From Pseudomonas sp. GM78 (lineage in GTDB: Bacteria > Pseudomonadota > Gammaproteobacteria > Pseudomonadales > Pseudomonadaceae), in NCBI RefSeq assembly GCF_000282475.1, contig NZ_AKJF01000080.1:1-45794 (forward strand): 45,794 nt of DNA, in the 5' to 3' direction. Made by a program: the position numbers and the translations under genes. Positions 42,936 through 45,794 of the stretch are shown piece after piece. Position 1 is the first letter of the stretch, and the number at the start of each line of letters is the position of its first letter. A model generated the notes under the pieces. The model was given only the letters and a program-made list of their open reading frames with translations. It did not search any database and was not told where the DNA came from.

Positions 42936-45440
42936 CTAGACGGTTTGTTCGGGCGTTGCGGGTTGGTCGGCGGCATCTTCACTGCGGTGCAACGCCACCT
43001 GGCGGATCGACAGGCGAATCTCCGCCGGCAACACCCGCTTGGCCGCACCTTCCGCCAGTTCGCCGAGCAGTTCGTGGTAGCCCAGCTTGCCGGCCTCATC
43101 GCGCTTGAGCACTTCAAGGTCGAGCAGGGTCTGGATAAAGTGGCGGAACAGGCTCTTGTCGAAAAATTCCGGGGCGTTCAGGCCATGCAGGATCGACAGG
43201 CGCTGGGCCATGACCGTGCACAGGTCTTCCAGTTCTTCGGCGCTGATGCTGTTCTGGCCGCTGTTGAGCAGCAGGGAAACGGTCATGTAGAAGCGCTGCA
43301 GGGTCTGGGCGATGCTTTTCGACAGTAGCGTTAGCAGCACGAAATGCCGTGAGCTCGGCGCCGGACGCAGGTAGACGTCATTCTCGAAACGCAGCAGGCC
43401 TTGCTCGACGAACGCTTGCAGCCATTGGTCGATCACCGCGTCCAGTTCGTCCATCGACCAGCGAATGAACAGTTCCGCTTGCAGGTAGGGGTACAACGCG
43501 CGGGTGTAGCGCAGGATCTGTTCGCGGCTCATGCGCGAGGCGCTCTGGAAGAAACTCGCCAGCAGCGCCGGCAGGGCGAAGATGTGCAGCACGTTGTTGC
43601 GGTAGTAGGTCATCAGGACCGCGTTCTGCTCGTCCAGATACAGGATCTTGCCCAACGCATCGCTCTGTTCGGACAGCAGGTCCATGTCCTTCACATGCTC
43701 GATCAGCGCGCGACCGTCACCCTCGGGAAGGGTGGTGTGCGGCGAGTACGGCACTTTGCGTAGCAGCGCCAGATACAGATCAAGTACCCGCGCCATGGCG
43801 CGATCGTCCAGGGCCAGGCGGCTGGTGGACAGCAGCGCAAGCGCGACCAGATTGACCGGGTTGATCGCCGCTGCTTCGTTCAGATGTTGCGCGACTTTCT
43901 CGCCGAGACGGTTGGTGGTTTCGTTGAGCCAGGCCGGTTTGAACTGCGGCCCCAGCTCCTGTTCGCGCCAGTCCGGCTGCTCGCTGTCGAGGAATTGCGC
44001 CAGCTTGATCGGCTCACCGAAGTTCACGGCGACTTGACCGAAGCGCTGCTTGAGCGCACCGATGACCTTGAAGATGTCGAAGATCGATTCTTTCTTCTTG
44101 CTCGCGCCACGCAGCTCGCCCAGGTAGGTCCGGCCTTCCAGCACGCGCTCGTAGCCGATGTACACCGGCACGAAGACGATGGGCACGCGCGACGAACGCA
44201 GGAAGCTGCGCAAGGTGATCGCCAGCATCCCGGTCTTTGGTTGCAGCATGCGCCCGGTGCGCGAACGGCCGCCTTCGACGAAGTACTCCACCGGGAAGCC
44301 CTTGGTGAACAGGGTGTGCAGGTATTCGTTGAACACCGAGGTGTACAGCGGGTTGCCCTTGAACGTACGGCGCATGAAAAACGCGCCGCCGCGCCGCAGC
44401 AGGCCGCCGATCCCGGGCATGTTGAGGTTGATCCCGGCGGCGATGTGCGGCGGGGTCAGGCCGTTGCGGAACAGCAGGTAGGACAGCAGCAGGTAGTCAA
44501 TGTGGCTGCGGTGGCAGGGTACGTAGATCACTTCGTAACCCGGGGCGACCTTCTGCACGCCTTCGATGTTGTTGACCTTGATACCGTCGTAGATCTTGTT
44601 CCAGAACCAGCTCAGCACCACTTCCATGAAGCGGATCGCGGTGTAGGTGTAGTCCGAGGCGATCTCGTTGCCGTAGCGCAGGGCCTGGGCCTTGGCTTTT
44701 TCCGGGGAGATGTTCTCGCGCTCGGCTTCGTCGAGGATCGCTTGCTTGACCAGCGGCTGGTTGACCAGGCCCTTGACCAGGTTGCGCCGGTGGGAAATGT
44801 CCGGGCCAATCACCGCCGCCTTCAGGTTGCGGAAGTGCACCCGCAGGATGCGTTGGGCCATGCGCACGGTGCGCTCGTGACCCTTGTTGTGTTCGATCAG
44901 TTCACGCAGGTGGATGGGCGCGGAGAACTGCACGCGGGTCTTGCGCCCCAGCACTATGATGCTTAGCAGGCGGCGCAGACGTCCGGTGACTGCCCAGCTA
45001 TCGGCGAACAAAAGTTTCCACGGGCTGTTTTCGCTGTCCGGCGACTGGCCCCAGAACACGCTGACCGGGATGATCTGCGCGTCTTCGGCGGCGTTCTGAC
45101 TCAGGGCGCTGACCAGGCGGGTCAGGGTTGGCGGTGCGCCGCGCTTGTCTTGGCGACCGAGCCAGTCCGGATCCGGTGTCAGGTAGAAGAACGCGGCTGG
45201 CTCCAGCAGGTTGCCCACCGAGACGGGCAGCACCGGACGCGGCAGGCCGGCCTTGGTGCATTCGGTGTCGACCACGGCGAGGTCGGTCAGCGAAGGATTT
45301 TGCAGGACGTAGAACACCGGACGACTGCGGTCGAGGTTAAGGGTGAACGACGACTGGTTGATCGTCTCCGAGCGAACCCAGAGGTACAACAGTCGGCGCA
45401 GGGTGCCAAACACAAGACGGCGGAACGGGGAGCGGGTCAT
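42936..45440 (-). CDS. plsB: Glycerol-3-phosphate 1-O-acyltransferase
   Basis: Inner-membrane-associated acyltransferase (834 aa) making lysophosphatidic acid, the first step of phospholipid synthesis. Acyltransferase block I is [13 protein letters not shown] with the catalytic His310 and Asp315 (E. coli His306). Block II is RGGAFFMRR, block III is [12 protein letters not shown] and block IV is [12 protein letters not shown]. The C-terminal half matches the long PlsB form. A short hairpin with a T-rich tail stands just upstream of the start. It runs divergently from the cold-shock gene. Confidence 0.96.
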   Translation of the reverse strand: MTRSPFRRLVFGTLRRLLYLWVRSETINQSSFTLNLDRSRPVFYVLQNPSLTDLAVVDTECTKAGLPRPVLPVSVGNLLEPAAFFYLTPDPDWLGRQDKRGAPPTLTRLVSALSQNAAEDAQIIPVSVFWGQSPDSENSPWKLLFADSWAVTGRLRRLLSIIVLGRKTRVQFSAPIHLRELIEHNKGHERTVRMAQRILRVHFRNLKAAVIGPDISHRRNLVKGLVNQPLVKQAILDEAERENISPEKAKAQALRYGNEIASDYTYTAIRFMEVVLSWFWNKIYDGIKVNNIEGVQKVAPGYEVIYVPCHRSHIDYLLLSYLLFRNGLTPPHIAAGINLNMPGIGGLLRRGGAFFMRRTFKGNPLYTSVFNEYLHTLFTKGFPVEYFVEGGRSRTGRMLQPKTGMLAITLRSFLRSSRVPIVFVPVYIGYERVLEGRTYLGELRGASKKKESIFDIFKVIGALKQRFGQVAVNFGEPIKLAQFLDSEQPDWREQELGPQFKPAWLNETTNRLGEKVAQHLNEAAAINPVNLVALALLSTSRLALDDRAMARVLDLYLALLRKVPYSPHTTLPEGDGRALIEHVKDMDLLSEQSDALGKILYLDEQNAVLMTYYRNNVLHIFALPALLASFFQSASRMSREQILRYTRALYPYLQAELFIRWSMDELDAVIDQWLQAFVEQGLLRFENDVYLRPAPSSRHFVLLTLLSKSIAQTLQRFYMTVSLLLNSGQNSISAEELEDLCTVMAQRLSILHGLNAPEFFDKSLFRHFIQTLLDLEVLKRDEAGKLGYHELLGELAEGAAKRVLPAEIRLSIRQVALHRSEDAADQPATPEQTV

Positions 45441-45458
45441 ACGGCATCTGCGTGAGTG

Positions 45459-45481
45459 AATAAAACCGAGCGTTTGCTCGG
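45459..45481 (-). terminator. Terminator-like hairpin in the plsB leader
   Basis: On the minus strand CCGAGC-AAAC-GCTCGG is followed by TTTTATT, ending about 20 bp before the plsB start codon. The stem is short (6 bp) but GC-rich. It could be an attenuator of plsB or a marginal chance structure. Confidence 0.4.
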
Positions 45482-45542
45482 GAGTGGGACAGTGTGCCGG
45501 ATTCGTCGAAAATCGGCAAAAAAGCAGTCAACCAATCTGTAG

Positions 45543-45570
45543 TTGAGTGTTTCTGTGTCTGTCATATACT
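45543..45570 (+). promoter_or_regulatory. Sigma-70-type promoter of the cold-shock gene
   Basis: TTGAGT (45543-45548) and TATACT (45565-45570) are separated by 16 bp and lie about 35 bp before the start codon. Each hexamer is close to consensus. Confidence 0.65.
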
Positions 45571-45604
45571 CGGCCGCTCAAAATAAAAACAAGGGGGTAC
45601 TGAG

Positions 45605-45794
45605 ATGGCAACGCGCGAAACCGGCAATGTGAAGTGGTTCAACGACGCCAAGGGCTACGGCTTCATTCAACGCGAGGACGGGGTGGATGTGTTCGTGCAT
45701 TACCGCGCGATTCGCGGCGAGGGGCACCGCTCGCTGACCGAAGGCCAGCAGGTCGAGTACGGCGTGGTGACCGGCGAGAAGGGTTTGCAGGCTG
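45605..45794 (+). CDS. Cold-shock-domain protein (partial)
   Basis: Single-stranded nucleic-acid-binding CSD protein; the last residues lie beyond the window. The visible 63 residues cover most of the domain: RNP1 KGYGFIQ and RNP2 VDVFVHY, preceded by [10 protein letters not shown]. The linker [20 protein letters not shown] is typical. AAGGGGG lies 7 nt before the ATG. The exact Csp paralogue cannot be decided, and cold induction is not shown; many Pseudomonas Csps are constitutive. Confidence 0.93.
   Translation, partial: MATRETGNVKWFNDAKGYGFIQREDGVDVFVHYRAIRGEGHRSLTEGQQVEYGVVTGEKGLQA

Noticed and set aside
43884-44966. Plus-strand open frame across plsB
   Set aside because: Shadow of plsB; the antisense strand encodes all acyltransferase blocks.

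Overview
The window looks like a chromosomal segment of a fluorescent-group Pseudomonas. The grounds are high GC, a complete Wsp surface-sensing/c-di-GMP operon, many Pseudomonas-type REP doublets (core GTGGGAGCGRGCYTGCYCGCGA and variants), and a gene order from the wsp operon through prfB-lysS, the lptF pair, ppc, adk, tsaB and mexLJK to plsB. From memory that order follows the P. aeruginosa PAO1 region around PA3673-PA3708. Almost everything is core genome. No tRNA, rRNA, CRISPR, prophage or transposase gene was seen.

Layout. (1) 1-6617, minus strand: a putrescine/4-aminobutanal module made of patD, a YdcS-type binding protein, a YdcT-type ATPase and two permeases (the last cut by the window edge), with a LysR-type regulator upstream. 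(2) 6774-7927: a small exported fimbrial-subunit-like protein and a DUF533/YebE-like protein. (3) 8212-16656: wspA-wspB-wspC-wspD-wspE-wspF, joined by 1-4 base stop/start overlaps, then wspR 47 bp later; the receptor, adaptors, methylation enzymes and hybrid kinase control the GGDEF output protein. (4) 16749-19461: prfB with its programmed +1 frameshift, and lysS with a strong terminator. (5) 19561-23680: TetR-type regulator, lipoprotein, a DUF1704/MATCAP-type predicted metallopeptidase, an alpha/beta-hydrolase lipoprotein and a small membrane protein. (6) 23816-25066, minus: a DUF4398 lipoprotein and the LptF/OmpA-type lipoprotein, behind a good AlgU (extracytoplasmic sigma factor) promoter match. 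(7) 25410-33246: a small RHH-like protein (minus), then ppc, adk, tsaB, a small protein coupled to a DUF72 protein, an ICL/PEP-mutase family enzyme and an extensin-like protein. (8) 33250-34746: a divergent pair of an internally duplicated protein of unknown function and rsmJ. (9) 34879-39789: mexL-type repressor divergent from a mexJK-type RND pump, with two matching operator-like palindromes between them. (10) 39790-41762: an apparent insertion carrying a structured intergenic repeat, a REP, a Fic-domain gene and a long palindrome. (11) 41773-45440, minus: DUF4197 protein, YbaY-like lipoprotein, plsB. (12) 45605 to the end: start of a cold-shock protein gene.

I did not find an obviously new multi-gene system. 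The points I rate highest are a four-cysteine module at the N-terminus of the WspD adaptor, the HExxxH metallopeptidase signature in the DUF1704 protein (whose stop codon lies inside a REP element), the AlgU promoter match in front of the DUF4398/LptF pair, the paired operator palindromes of the RND pump, tandem duplications at REP edges, and the Fic gene inserted between mexK and the DUF4197 gene.
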